Assembly: GCA_041391665.1 (NCBI GenBank)
Contig: JAWKNO010000001.1
Span: forward strand, 1,736,001 to 1,800,000
Direction: 5' to 3'
Source of the DNA: Bacteroidia bacterium
GTDB taxonomy: Bacteria; Bacteroidota; Bacteroidia; J057
Length of the DNA stretch: 64,000 bases
Positions 16,065-25,513 of the stretch are shown piece after piece. The first letter of the stretch is position 1. The number at the start of each line of letters is the position of its first letter. The notes under the pieces were generated by a model. It made no database searches and was not told the DNA's origin. It worked only from the letters and a program-made list of their open reading frames with translations. Both the position numbers and the translations under genes were made by a program.

Positions 16065-18395
16065 ATGAAAAATCCCTCTTCTGTAACCCCACTTTCACCC
16101 GGCCAAATGAGTACGGGTGTGTCGTATTTCCTTCCACTGATCTATATTGCCTGGTCTGATGAAGTATTAACGCCCACGGAAATAGCGTCGCTGGAAGCAA
16201 TCGTAAAAAAGCAGGAATGGCTGGAGCCGGATGAAAAAAACATCATCATTTCTTATCTCAATCCTAAAAATGCGCCTTCCCGGATGGAGCTCACTGACTG
16301 GAAACAAACCATCCTTCAGGCTGCTGAAAATCTCCCGGTTTCCTCCCGAAACGATCTGCTCAAACTCAGCCGGGAAATCGCAGGGATTAGTTCCTCCGGC
16401 AAAATGGAAGCCGCTGCGATGATTGCCCTTCAGGAGGTAGAAGATGCCCTGGGGCTGATCACCAAAGAAGCTGTCAGCGAATTATTGCAAGAGCGGCATG
16501 CTGAAACGCCTGTGGAACTACCGAAAATACCTACTCCTTCTTTTGACACGGTTGTTCTTCAAAACCTCCTTGACGGCCCGGAAAAACCTACGCTCGATAA
16601 GGTGCGCCGGTTGCTGGCCGACCCGGTATTTTCTCTGGAAAAGGTAAGCCCGGTAAAGGAAATCTATCGGGAAACGATTCTCTCATGGTGTCAAATGCTG
16701 GCAGATCAGGGGTTGGGCGCCCTTTCTTACCCTATCGAAACCGGGGGCGAAAATAATATGGCCAAATATATCGCTGTGTTTGAGACGCTGGGTTATCACG
16801 ACCTCAGCCTGGCGATAAAATTTGGGGTGCAATTTGGTTTGTTTGGCGGGAGTATATTGGGACTGGGTACAGAAATACATCATAAAAAATATTTACCCGA
16901 TGCAGGCGCCCTCAAATTACCCGGCTGCTTTGCCATGACCGAAGCCAACCACGGCTCCAATGTCAAAGACATTGAAACAACGGCTACCTATGATATTCAC
17001 AGTCAGGAATTTATTATTCATACCCCTCACTATCACGCGCACAAAGAATATATCGGTAATGCAGCCGTACACGGGAAAATGGCGACAGTTTTTGCGCAGC
17101 TCTACACTGGCGGCGAATGTTATGGCGTTCATGCCATCGTGGTGCCGATCCGCGACGAAAACGGACAGCCTTTGCCTGGGGTAAGAATTGAAGACAGTGG
17201 CCGTAAACTCGGGTTAAATGGTGTGGACAACGGGCGGATCTGGTTTGACCAGGTGCGTGTACCCCGCGAAAATCTACTCAACCGCTTTGCCGATGTAAGT
17301 CCTGAAGGGGAATATTCCAGTCCCATTACCAGCGACTCCCGGCGGTTTTTCACCATGCTAGGCACGCTCGTGGGAGGAAGAGTCTGTGTACCTATAGCAG
17401 GACTGAGCGCCGCCAAAACCGGGCTGACCATCGCTATTCGCTATGGCGCAAAACGCAGGCAATTTGGCCCGGCGGGACAACCCGAAACCGTGATTCTCGA
17501 TTACCAGACCCATCAGCGGCGGTTATTGCCCCTGCTAGCCAATGCCTATGCTTACCACTTTGCGCATCGCTATATGGCGCAGCGATTTCTAAGCCAGAGT
17601 GAAGCCGATGCCCGCGAACTGGAAGCACTTGCTGCCGGGTTGAAAGCAATGAGCACATGGAATACTACCCGCACCTTGCAGGAATGTCGCGAAGCCTGTG
17701 GCGGAAATGGTTATCTCGCTGTAAACCGCTTCGCCGATCTAAAGGCAGATACGGAGATATTTACCACTTTTGAAGGGGATAATACCGTGCTGATGCAATT
17801 AGTTGCCAAAGGCAGGCTGACTGACTTTAGGCAGGAATTTAGTTCGATGAATTTTTTCGGAATTGTCAATTATGCCGCACGGCAAGCAGCGAAGTCCCTG
17901 CTGGAGCAAAATCCTTTTGTGATTCGCACGACAGGAGAGGACCATTTGCGCGACAGCGAGTTTCACCTGTCGATGTTTCGTTATCGTGAAGAGGATATGG
18001 TCATGTCATCAGCGCGGCGCCTGAAGCAGCGGATTGAAAGCGGAATGGACTCCTATCAGGCGTTTATCGAAGTGCAATATCACCTGATGGGTATGGCAGA
18101 AGCCTATGTAGATCGCGTGGTGCTGGAGCAGTTTGTACAGGCTGTGGAAGCATGCGAAGACCCTGCGTTGAAACCGGTGCTGAAAAAACTCAGTGAGCTG
18201 TATGCCTTGACCCGGATGGAAACACATTTTGCGTGGTATCTGGAAAACGACTACCTCGCCGGCGTGAAGAGCCGCGCCATCCGGAGCCAGGTCAATGCTC
18301 TGTGCCGCGAGTTGAAGCCGGAGGCGGTAGGGTTAGTAGATGCCTTTGGGATTCCGGAGGCGTTTTTACGGGAGACGATTGGAGGGGAGGAGTAG
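16065..18395 (+). CDS. Acyl-CoA dehydrogenase/oxidase family protein with TerB-like N-terminal domain
   Basis: 776 residues. From about 175 to 620 it is an acyl-CoA dehydrogenase-type flavoprotein: FAMTEANHGSNV (from residue 289) is the FAD/substrate loop, KLGLNGVDNGRIWFDQVRVPRENLL the middle beta domain, and ECREACGGNGYL plus TFEGDNTVLMQ the C-terminal FAD-binding helices as in acyl-CoA oxidases. About 150 helical residues follow. The first 90 residues (YIAWSDEVLTPTEIASLEAIV) resemble a TerB-like helical domain, which is not part of standard dehydrogenases. Role: probable alpha,beta-oxidation of acyl-CoA in fatty-acid breakdown; electron acceptor not decidable. It stands alone between divergent or convergent neighbours. 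Confidence 0.85.
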   Translation: MKNPSSVTPLSPGQMSTGVSYFLPLIYIAWSDEVLTPTEIASLEAIVKKQEWLEPDEKNIIISYLNPKNAPSRMELTDWKQTILQAAENLPVSSRNDLLKLSREIAGISSSGKMEAAAMIALQEVEDALGLITKEAVSELLQERHAETPVELPKIPTPSFDTVVLQNLLDGPEKPTLDKVRRLLADPVFSLEKVSPVKEIYRETILSWCQMLADQGLGALSYPIETGGENNMAKYIAVFETLGYHDLSLAIKFGVQFGLFGGSILGLGTEIHHKKYLPDAGALKLPGCFAMTEANHGSNVKDIETTATYDIHSQEFIIHTPHYHAHKEYIGNAAVHGKMATVFAQLYTGGECYGVHAIVVPIRDENGQPLPGVRIEDSGRKLGLNGVDNGRIWFDQVRVPRENLLNRFADVSPEGEYSSPITSDSRRFFTMLGTLVGGRVCVPIAGLSAAKTGLTIAIRYGAKRRQFGPAGQPETVILDYQTHQRRLLPLLANAYAYHFAHRYMAQRFLSQSEADARELEALAAGLKAMSTWNTTRTLQECREACGGNGYLAVNRFADLKADTEIFTTFEGDNTVLMQLVAKGRLTDFRQEFSSMNFFGIVNYAARQAAKSLLEQNPFVIRTTGEDHLRDSEFHLSMFRYREEDMVMSSARRLKQRIESGMDSYQAFIEVQYHLMGMAEAYVDRVVLEQFVQAVEACEDPALKPVLKKLSELYALTRMETHFAWYLENDYLAGVKSRAIRSQVNALCRELKPEAVGLVDAFGIPEAFLRETIGGEE

Positions 18396-18445
18396 AGGTT
18401 TACAGATACATGCTTTATTGTAAATCTAAAGTGGTTTGCTCCTAC

Positions 18446-19921
18446 TCAAAAGTTTCGCATTACCTCTTTCGCCACAACCTGTCCGGAAATCAATGAAGGG
18501 GGAACGCCCGGTCCGGGTACCGTCAGATGGCCGGTATAGTACAGGTTGCTAACCTTGCGAGACTTGAGTTTGGGTTTGAAAAAGGCCGTCTGTAACAGCG
18601 TATTTGCCAGCCCATAGGCATTTCCCTTGAAGGAGTGATAATCCTTCTCAAAATCGCGCATCGCATAACTTCTCCTCAAAATCACCGAATCACGTATATC
18701 GTCGCCTGTAATAGCTGCATACCGGTCCATGACTTTCTGGTAAATAGCCTCGCGTTGCGCATCGCTGTCTTCCAGCCCCGGTGCAAGCGGAATAAGAATA
18801 AACATATTTTCGAGCCCTTCGGGTGCTACGCCCGGGTCTGTTTTTGTAGTACTTGATACATAAAACAGCGGACGTGTCGGCCACTTCGGGTGCGTATAAA
18901 TTTCCTCTGCGTGGAGGTCAAAGTCTTCGTCAAAAAACAGGTTATGGTGCTGGATATCAGCAACTTTACGGTTGAGGCCCATGTAGAACAACAGGCTCGA
19001 AGGTGACATTGTGCGGTTTTCCCAGTATCGGGAATTGTAGTTGCGCCAGGGTTTGTCAAGCAGGGCCTGGTCGGCGTGTTGGTAGTCGGCATTGGCGATG
19101 ACCACGTCAGCGGTAAATTCGCCCTGAGCGGTGATGACTTTCGATGCCTTCCCATTGTCAACCACAATCTTTTGTACCTCATGGTTGAGTTTGATCTCTA
19201 CGCCGACAGATTCAGCCAGAGAGACCATTGCCTTTACGATTTCGTACATTCCGCCCATCGGGTACCAGGTACCGAGGGTAAGGTCGGCATGGTTCATCAT
19301 GCTGTAAAGTGCGGGCGTATTGGCTGGGGTGGCGCCGAGAAACAGCACCGGAAATTCGAGGATTTTTCGGAGGCGGGGGTTGGTGAAATATTTTCGCACA
19401 TGTGTGCGCATGGAGCTAAACATCTGTATGCGGAAACTCTCCCTGATCAGGCGATAGTCGATAAATTCGGTGATAGAATGAGACGGGCGGAAAACGTAGT
19501 CTTTCATCCCGACCTCGTACTTGTATGCGGCCTGTTTCAAAAATTCGCGGAGTTTCGCCGCTGCACCGGCTTCCTCTTTTTCAAAAAGTGCTTCCAGCTT
19601 GCCCATATCAGCCGGCACATCTACAAAATCATCTTTCCCAAAATATACCCTGTAACCCGGATCGAGCCGCACGAGTTGATAATAGTCGGAAACTGATTTC
19701 CCGAAAAGATTAAAATACGCCTCGAATACTTCCGGCATCCAATACCAACTGGGACCCATATCAAAGGTAAAACCGTCTTTTTCCCAGATGCTCGCCCTGC
19801 CGCCAGCCTGGTCGTTTTTTTCCAGAATCGTAACCGTATATCCTTCCTTCGCCAGTACAGATGCGGCAGTAAGCCCTGCAAATCCTGAACCTATGACAAT
19901 TACCTTTTTATCTTTCTGCAT
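18446..19921 (-). CDS. Phytoene desaturase-type carotenoid oxidoreductase (CrtI family)
   Basis: 491 residues, typical length. N-terminal FAD-binding fold GSGFAG (11-16), acidic E34 and AGGRA. The C-terminal FAD motif LYYTGHLTVPGPGVPPSLISG is characteristic of CrtI/CrtN-type desaturases. These introduce double bases, i.e. conjugated double bonds, into phytoene or related carotenoids at the membrane. No crtB, crtY or crtZ is adjacent, so the exact substrate (phytoene or a later intermediate) is open. Divergent from the D-aminoacylase gene with about 115 bases between them. Confidence 0.88.
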   Translation of the reverse strand: MQKDKKVIVIGSGFAGLTAASVLAKEGYTVTILEKNDQAGGRASIWEKDGFTFDMGPSWYWMPEVFEAYFNLFGKSVSDYYQLVRLDPGYRVYFGKDDFVDVPADMGKLEALFEKEEAGAAAKLREFLKQAAYKYEVGMKDYVFRPSHSITEFIDYRLIRESFRIQMFSSMRTHVRKYFTNPRLRKILEFPVLFLGATPANTPALYSMMNHADLTLGTWYPMGGMYEIVKAMVSLAESVGVEIKLNHEVQKIVVDNGKASKVITAQGEFTADVVIANADYQHADQALLDKPWRNYNSRYWENRTMSPSSLLFYMGLNRKVADIQHHNLFFDEDFDLHAEEIYTHPKWPTRPLFYVSSTTKTDPGVAPEGLENMFILIPLAPGLEDSDAQREAIYQKVMDRYAAITGDDIRDSVILRRSYAMRDFEKDYHSFKGNAYGLANTLLQTAFFKPKLKSRKVSNLYYTGHLTVPGPGVPPSLISGQVVAKEVMRNF

Positions 19922-20035
19922 GGATCGTTTTGTTTTATACGCCGGTCAGTCGAATTTCCGTATCTTTATTTTACCGGCAAAGAATTCTTCTAATAAACAC
20001 CCGGATCAGACATTTGTTTTTATTGTTGACCATTT

Positions 20036-21589
20036 ATGCGACTGATTTATATCATACTTCTGAGCGGCCTCGTGGTTTTTTTCTCCTGCAGACAACCATC
20101 GGTCGAATCTTTTGATATCCTCATTGAAAATGGGCAGGTATTTTTGGGCGATTCGACCGCCGCACGGTCTGTTTCCATCGGCATTCGCGGAGATACGATT
20201 GCCTGGATCGGAAACCATAAAAATGTAACGGCAACTCTGCGTATTGATGCCTCCGGACTGATTGTGGCGCCGGGGTTCATTGATCCGCACACACATACTC
20301 TGGAAGATTTGCTGGATACCGCCGACCGCGCCAACCTGCCTTTTCTCATGCAAGGCGTTACTACTGTTGTGACGGGAAATGACGGCGGTGGGCCCCGCGA
20401 TATTGCAGGTACTTTTTCCCGGTTTGAAGCCGGGGGAATAGGTACAAATGCCGCACTCTATATCGGCCATGGAACCATTCGCAGTCTCGTTATGGGCGCG
20501 GCAGATCGAATTCCTACAGAAGAAGAGCTATCTAAAATGAAGGAAATGGTAAGGGCAGGGATGGAGGCAGGTGCTTTGGGACTTTCGACAGGATTGTATT
20601 ATGCGCCGGGGAGTTTTTCAAAAACAGAGGAGGTAATCGAATTGTCAAAAGTAGCAGCCGCTCACGGGGGGATTTATGATTCGCATATCCGCGACGAAAG
20701 TTCCTATAATATCGGACTGTTAGGTGCGATAGGGGAAGTGGTGCAAATCGCCAGGGAGGCAAAAATTTCCGCACATATTGCGCATATCAAGGCATTGGGA
20801 ACAGATGTATGGGGGAAAAGCCGTGAAGTAGTAGAAATGGTTGAAAATGCACGAAAGGAAGGCCTGGACATCACGGCAGACCAATACCCCTATCTGGCTT
20901 CCGGCACGAGTGTGGAGGCTGCGCTTTTGCCCCGGTGGGTAATGACTGATTCGAGAAAGGCATATCTCCAGCGGCTAAGCGATCCGTCACTTTTGCCCCG
21001 TATCAAAGAAGAAACCCGCGAAAACCTGCGAAGGCGCGGGGGAGCCGCAACGATTCTGATCACCGAAACAAAGGATTCTGCACTATTGGGAAAAAACCTG
21101 GCGGAAATTGCTGCTGAAAGGAATGCCGATCCTGTGGAAGTAGCCCTCGACATTGCCCGGAAGGGTGGGGCAGGGGTCGCCTCATTTAATATGAATCCCG
21201 ATGACCTGACTTATTTTATGAAACAACCCTGGGTGATGACTGGATCAGATGGTTCTGGCGGGCATCCTCGAAAATATGGCACATTTCCCCTGAAGTATAG
21301 AGAATTTGTCAGAGAAAAAGGGTTGTTGACACCGGCAGAATTTATCTGTAAAAGCAGCGGACAGGTAGCCGAAACCCTGGGAATAGAGAAAAGAGGGTTT
21401 CTTCGAATGGGCTATTTCGCAGATATCGTCATATTTGATCCGGAAACATTCACAGATAAAGCTGATTTTTCCCACCCGCGACAGTTGGCCGAAGGGATAC
21501 AGTACCTATTGGTAAACGGTACGCCTGCCATTGTAGAGGGAAATTACACCGGTGTTTTACCCGGACGACCTATTCGAAAGGCAAAATAA
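20036..21589 (+). CDS. D-aminoacylase / N-acyl-D-amino-acid deacylase family lipoprotein
   Basis: 517 residues. Lipobox VVFFSC with Cys18, so probably a periplasmic or surface lipoprotein. Amidohydrolase fold: GFIDPHTH supplies metal ligands H85 and H87; SHIRDESS and HIAHIKALG provide later ligands; MTGSDGSGGHPR contains the catalytic Asp. The end of the barrel and composite beta domain (GYFADIVIFDPET) is intact. The family removes N-acyl groups from D-amino acids or acts on related peptides; an envelope location would fit use of D-amino acids released from cell walls (inference). Confidence 0.87.
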   Translation: MRLIYIILLSGLVVFFSCRQPSVESFDILIENGQVFLGDSTAARSVSIGIRGDTIAWIGNHKNVTATLRIDASGLIVAPGFIDPHTHTLEDLLDTADRANLPFLMQGVTTVVTGNDGGGPRDIAGTFSRFEAGGIGTNAALYIGHGTIRSLVMGAADRIPTEEELSKMKEMVRAGMEAGALGLSTGLYYAPGSFSKTEEVIELSKVAAAHGGIYDSHIRDESSYNIGLLGAIGEVVQIAREAKISAHIAHIKALGTDVWGKSREVVEMVENARKEGLDITADQYPYLASGTSVEAALLPRWVMTDSRKAYLQRLSDPSLLPRIKEETRENLRRRGGAATILITETKDSALLGKNLAEIAAERNADPVEVALDIARKGGAGVASFNMNPDDLTYFMKQPWVMTGSDGSGGHPRKYGTFPLKYREFVREKGLLTPAEFICKSSGQVAETLGIEKRGFLRMGYFADIVIFDPETFTDKADFSHPRQLAEGIQYLLVNGTPAIVEGNYTGVLPGRPIRKAK

Positions 21590-21649
21590 ACAATTGCCAT
21601 CTTTTGATGGTTGTATGAGTTTTTGGGAAAGGTTTGTTAAATTACTCTC

Positions 21650-22222
21650 ATGAAGGTATCCATCATACTGGGAAGTGTACGGGAAGGGCGTAAAACGCAC
21701 AGAGTTGCTCATCATCTGGTGAAACTACTGGATGCACAACCTGGAGTCGAAACCCTGCTGATGGATCTGGAGTCCTATGATCTGCCGTTGCTCAAAGATC
21801 GCTGGGAAGAGCAGGTACCTGTAAACCCTGTTTTGGCAGAATTTAGCGCCCGGCTAAAATCGTCGGATGCCCTGATTTTTGTTTCTCCGGAGTACCACGG
21901 CAGTTATACCGGTGTTTTGAAAAACGCGGTTGACCATTTCTGGACAGAATTCAGCCGCAAGCCCATTGGCGTTGTGGCTACCGGTGCGGGTAAATTTGGG
22001 GGAATCAATGCCAGCACCGAAATGCAATTGTTGATTTTGTCTTTAGGTGCGTTTCCCATGCCTTACAAATTGCTGGTACCCAATGTCAATAAGATATTCG
22101 CCTCGGATGACATGCCATTGGACGAGCAGTTTGAAAAGAGTGTGGATAAATTTGTCTCCGAGTTTCTCTGGTTTGCGGGTGCATTGGCGAAAGCTAAAAA
22201 GCCGGTTCTTTCTCAAAAATAG
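21650..22222 (+). CDS. NADPH-dependent FMN reductase family protein
   Basis: 190 residues, flavodoxin-like. IILGSVREGRKT forms the FMN phosphate loop; VSPEYHGSYTGVLKNAVDH is the conserved second motif of NADPH-dependent FMN/azo/quinone reductases. Soluble, no signal peptide. It reduces flavins, quinones or other electrophiles with NADPH; substrate cannot be read from sequence. The next gene starts six bases after its stop, so they form an operon. Confidence 0.9.
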   Translation: MKVSIILGSVREGRKTHRVAHHLVKLLDAQPGVETLLMDLESYDLPLLKDRWEEQVPVNPVLAEFSARLKSSDALIFVSPEYHGSYTGVLKNAVDHFWTEFSRKPIGVVATGAGKFGGINASTEMQLLILSLGAFPMPYKLLVPNVNKIFASDDMPLDEQFEKSVDKFVSEFLWFAGALAKAKKPVLSQK

Positions 22223-22228
22223 TCTCTG

Positions 22229-22597
22229 ATGAAAATACTATTGCTAGCCAATACGGTATTTGAACTCCTGGTAGGAATTCTTATGCTGGCGGTTCCTACT
22301 GTTTTTTTTCCTGACCTCGCCCATACAGGAGACCAGCTTGCCTTGTCCCAGGCTTTAGTGCGTGGTTTTGCCTTTGCGGCATTGGCCATGGCCGGGTTGA
22401 GTGGGTTCATGGTAATACGTCCGCTTACGCCCGAGGTGAAATTTTCGGGGCTGGGTGCATTAGCGATTTTTCACCTGGGACTTAGCATTACTCAATTGCT
22501 CAACGTCATCAATGGCCTGGTCCCCGTGCCGGTATTAATTATCCATGCCATTTTTGCTGTATTTTTTCTGGGAACTTTTATCTGGAACTGGCGATAA
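22229..22597 (+). CDS. Small four-helix membrane protein of unknown function
   Basis: 122 residues with about four hydrophobic segments (about 4-25, 45-65, 71-90, 96-118) and few charged residues. No family recognised. Second gene of an operon with the FMN reductase. Its last 63 bases overlap the 3' end of the convergent zinc-finger-like gene on the other strand. Confidence 0.7.
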   Translation: MKILLLANTVFELLVGILMLAVPTVFFPDLAHTGDQLALSQALVRGFAFAALAMAGLSGFMVIRPLTPEVKFSGLGALAIFHLGLSITQLLNVINGLVPVPVLIIHAIFAVFFLGTFIWNWR

Positions 22598-22828
22598 GCT
22601 AAACCGTCTCAGTGCATCTTCAAGGGTTAGATGCGTAAGCGTAATGGCTATTTTGTAATGTTTTTCACAAAACCAGGCAGCATTGGGTGGATGGCCGACA
22701 AAACCTTCTTTTCTGGAACGGGCATACCATTCAACATCACCTGGAGTTCTTACAAAATAGACCAATCTGCCATTACTGGCATCCATGCGGAAGTCATCGC
22801 CGCACACTTCGCAAACCGGAGGTTTCAT
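22535..22828 (-). CDS. Small Cys-rich (probable zinc-binding) protein of unknown function
   Basis: 97 residues from the ATG at 22828 (MKPPVCEVCGDDF); an ATG nine codons upstream is less likely. CxxC near the N-terminus and FCEKHY near residue 60 give a CxxC...CxxH ligand set typical of a small zinc finger. The motif VGHPPNAAWFCEKHY looks conserved-type rather than random. Function unknown. The 3' end overlaps the membrane protein gene by 63 bases in antisense orientation; both reading frames look real. Confidence 0.65.
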   Translation of the reverse strand: MKPPVCEVCGDDFRMDASNGRLVYFVRTPGDVEWYARSRKEGFVGHPPNAAWFCEKHYKIAITLTHLTLEDALRRFSLSPVPDKSSQKKYSKNGMDN

Positions 22829-22883
22829 AGAAAAATTATGTATGGTACGTTGCAAGTTTAAGCATACTTTTTCTGCCCCAATA

Positions 22884-24185
22884 TTAAATTTTGATTACCT
22901 CAGTGTTCTCTTTTTTTCTGAATGGCCGGATAATCAGCCTTGTGCCTTTGTCGTAGGTGAAATAACTCCATACCCAGTTGACAAATACTACCAGCCGGTT
23001 GCGGAAACCAATCAGGTATAAGATGTGAACAAACATCCATCCCAGCCATGCGACAAATCCTTTGAGGTGCAACTTGCGGAAATCCATCACCGCTTTGTTT
23101 CGGCCTATGGTTGCCATTGAGCCTTTATCAAAATAGCTAAACGGAACCAGTTCCTGCTTTTTATAGGTCCGGATCAGGTTTTTGCCTAATCTTTCTCCCT
23201 GTTGAATAGCACCCGGAGCTACTTGTGGATGGCCGTTGGGATAGTCTTCTGTTCGCATAAGCGCAAGGTCTCCGATAGCAAATACGTTGCTATAGCCTTT
23301 TACTTTGTTAAACTCATCCACTGCCAGCCGGTTTCCCCGCTCAACTACTTCTTTGCCCAGTCCTTCGACGAGGTTTCCCTTTACACCGGCTGCCCAGATC
23401 ACGGTAGAAGCTTCGAGTTCTTTGTTGAGGTTGGTCGAAACATGCGTGCCGTCATAGCCGGTTACCATAGTATTTAGCCAGACGTGGACGCCAAGTTCTT
23501 CCAATGCAACTTTTGCATCTGCCGAAGATTTTTCAGACATACCTGCCAGTAGTTGGTCACCCGCTTCCAGCAGGTGAATTTCCATTTGCCTGAGGTCTAG
23601 TTCGGGATAATCGCTGGGCAGCACGTGGCGTTTGAGTTCTGCCAGCGCTCCTGAGGTTTCGACTCCTGTTGGGCCGCCGCCTACTACGACAAATTTGAGC
23701 AGCACATCTTTAATTTCCCCATTTGCCTGCTGGAGGGCCGTTTCAAAGTTTTGGAGAATCAGACTGCGAAGATCCAGCGCTTCCGGAATGGATTTCATAC
23801 CGACGGCCTCTTTTTCCAGGTCATTCATTCCGAAAAAATTGGTGGCACTACCGGTGGCCAGAACCAGATAGTCGTAGCGGATTTCACCGATGCTGGTGTT
23901 GACGATATTTTTAGTTGTATCTATATTTTCAACGGTTGCCATCCGGAAGATAAAGTTTTCCTGATTTTTGAAAATCTTGCGTAGCGGAAAGGCAATGGAA
24001 TCGGGCTCCAGACCACCCGTAGCGACCTGATACAGTAAGGGTTGGAAGGTATGATAATTATGTTTGTCGATCATGACGATCTGGAAGGGACTATTGCGCA
24101 GGGTTTTTGCGAGCGTAATTCCTCCAAAACCTCCGCCAACGATCAGCACGCGGGGTTTGTTGGTCATCGGGACTACTGCTTTCAT
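22884..24185 (-). CDS. ndh: Type II NADH dehydrogenase (NDH-2)
   Basis: 433 residues. Two Rossmann folds: VLIVGGGFGGITLAK for FAD and FVVVGGGPTGVETSGAL for NADH, separated by YDYLVLATGS. FAIGDLALM is the C-terminal FAD motif. The last about 60 residues (WLGWMFVHILYLIGFRN) form the hydrophobic membrane-attachment region of NDH-2. It transfers electrons from NADH to quinone without pumping protons. Start at the first ATG; Met7 is an alternative. Divergent from the ferredoxin-type reductase gene. Confidence 0.9.
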   Translation of the reverse strand: MKAVVPMTNKPRVLIVGGGFGGITLAKTLRNSPFQIVMIDKHNYHTFQPLLYQVATGGLEPDSIAFPLRKIFKNQENFIFRMATVENIDTTKNIVNTSIGEIRYDYLVLATGSATNFFGMNDLEKEAVGMKSIPEALDLRSLILQNFETALQQANGEIKDVLLKFVVVGGGPTGVETSGALAELKRHVLPSDYPELDLRQMEIHLLEAGDQLLAGMSEKSSADAKVALEELGVHVWLNTMVTGYDGTHVSTNLNKELEASTVIWAAGVKGNLVEGLGKEVVERGNRLAVDEFNKVKGYSNVFAIGDLALMRTEDYPNGHPQVAPGAIQQGERLGKNLIRTYKKQELVPFSYFDKGSMATIGRNKAVMDFRKLHLKGFVAWLGWMFVHILYLIGFRNRLVVFVNWVWSYFTYDKGTRLIIRPFRKKENTEVIKI

Positions 24186-24341
24186 TGAATGTATATTAAG
24201 TTGTTGTCTAAAAAATGGTTAACAGATTTTACGAATTTTGGGAATGCTTGTTGATGAAATCCCGCGAATTTTGATTGTCTGGAGATGAATAAAATATACG
24301 AACATTCGTTAGCTTTTTCGGTTTTTGTTGGAGTGAATCAT

Positions 24342-24349
24342 TACTTTTG
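24342..24349 (+). promoter_or_regulatory. Probable -7 element for the ferredoxin-type reductase gene
   Basis: TACTTTTG matches TAnnTTTG and lies 27 bases before the ATG at 24377. The nearest upstream TTG (24325-24327) leaves only a 14-base spacer, so the -33 element is weak. Confidence 0.4.
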
Positions 24350-24376
24350 TTGTTTAGTGAAAGTTCACGTCTAGTT

Positions 24377-25477
24377 ATGAGAAGAAAATTTTATTCAGTT
24401 GCCATAGATGAAATCCGGGACGAAGTGCCGGGTGTGTATTCTTTATATTTTATTAATCCTGACCCTGAGGTTTTTACCTATTTTCCCGGACAGTATCTGA
24501 CGGTAAGAATTCAGCTGGGAGGCGAAGATTTTCGGCGGTGTTTTTCATTGTCCAGTTCTCCGTTTTGCGATGACCGGCTTTGTATTACTTTGAAGCGAAT
24601 CCCCGGTGGAGTTGTAACCAATTATTTGCGGGACAATTTAAAGGCGGGAGACCTCCTCGACATCATGCCGCCGATGGGCAATTTTGCCGCAGAAATGAAC
24701 CCTGTGGAGCCCCGGCATTATATTCTCATAGGAGGAGGCAGTGGTATTACGCCGTTGATGTCTATGGTAAAATCTGTGCTTACGGCAGAGCCTGAAAGTG
24801 AAATCTCCTTGTGGTATGGCAACCGTAGCGAGTCTGATATCATTTTTCGGGAGGAAATTTTAGCCTGGCAAAAAAAATATTCCGACCGGTTTTTTCTTCA
24901 TCTGACACTTTCGCAGCCCGATGAAAACTGGAAGGGATTTTCCGGGCGTCTTGACAAAAACCGTATATACGACCTGATTTCGGAGGTATTTATGACTTCC
25001 GAGCTCCGCAAAGTGTATTATATCTGTGGCCCGGAGGGAATGATCGAGGCTGCGCTTTCAGCCCTGGAAAAACACGCGGTGAACCCGGCAGATATTCACC
25101 GCGAACATTATCTGGCTCCCGCTCCCGACGAACAGGATGAGACCGAAGTGGAAGAGCCCACAGAAACCTCCCTGAGCGATGGAGAGGAGACTTATGTTTT
25201 GACGACTCAAAAGGTGAGGGTAATCATGGATGGCGAAACCCATGAAATCACGGTCGAACCCGATCAGGTCATTCTTCGCGCTGCGGTAAAAGCGGACTTG
25301 GATCCGCCTTATGCCTGCCAGTCGGGAATCTGCACGACTTGCCGCGCGATGTTGTATTCAGGCGTAGTTTCTATGGATGAAACCGAAGGGTTGAGTGAGG
25401 AGGAAATCAACGAAGGATTTATTCTGACCTGCCAGGCACATCCGCTGACAGCAGATGTGGAGATCGAGTACCGGTAA
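24377..25477 (+). CDS. FAD/NAD(P)-dependent reductase fused to a plant-type [2Fe-2S] ferredoxin (PaaE-like)
   Basis: 366 residues from the ATG at 24377 (MRRKFYSV); the frame extends to a TTG at 24347 without conserved sequence. Order: FAD-binding barrel (about 1-105; FPGQYLTVR, RRCFSLSSSP), NAD(P)-binding domain (about 110-240; YILIGGGSGITPL, YICGPEGMI), an acidic linker (about 250-280), then a plant-type ferredoxin domain with CQSGICTTC and a final Cys (LTCQAHP), ligands in the pattern C-x4-C-x2-C-x29-C. Such proteins pass electrons from NAD(P)H to oxygenases, desaturases or hydroxylases. No oxygenase is adjacent; the carotenoid pathway or lipid desaturation are possible clients (inference). 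Confidence 0.88.
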   Translation: MRRKFYSVAIDEIRDEVPGVYSLYFINPDPEVFTYFPGQYLTVRIQLGGEDFRRCFSLSSSPFCDDRLCITLKRIPGGVVTNYLRDNLKAGDLLDIMPPMGNFAAEMNPVEPRHYILIGGGSGITPLMSMVKSVLTAEPESEISLWYGNRSESDIIFREEILAWQKKYSDRFFLHLTLSQPDENWKGFSGRLDKNRIYDLISEVFMTSELRKVYYICGPEGMIEAALSALEKHAVNPADIHREHYLAPAPDEQDETEVEEPTETSLSDGEETYVLTTQKVRVIMDGETHEITVEPDQVILRAAVKADLDPPYACQSGICTTCRAMLYSGVVSMDETEGLSEEEINEGFILTCQAHPLTADVEIEYR

Positions 25478-25506
25478 AAAAAGAGGAGTTGATCAGTCAA
25501 CTCCTC
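25476..25506 (-). terminator. Terminator after the SQR gene
   Basis: Perfect 10-bp stem GAGGAGTTGA/TCAACTCCTC with loop TCAG (25483-25506); on the minus strand it is followed by T residues reading into 25476. It abuts the stop codon of the convergent reductase gene and may also slow plus-strand readthrough. Confidence 0.8.
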
Positions 25507-25513
25507 CATAAAA

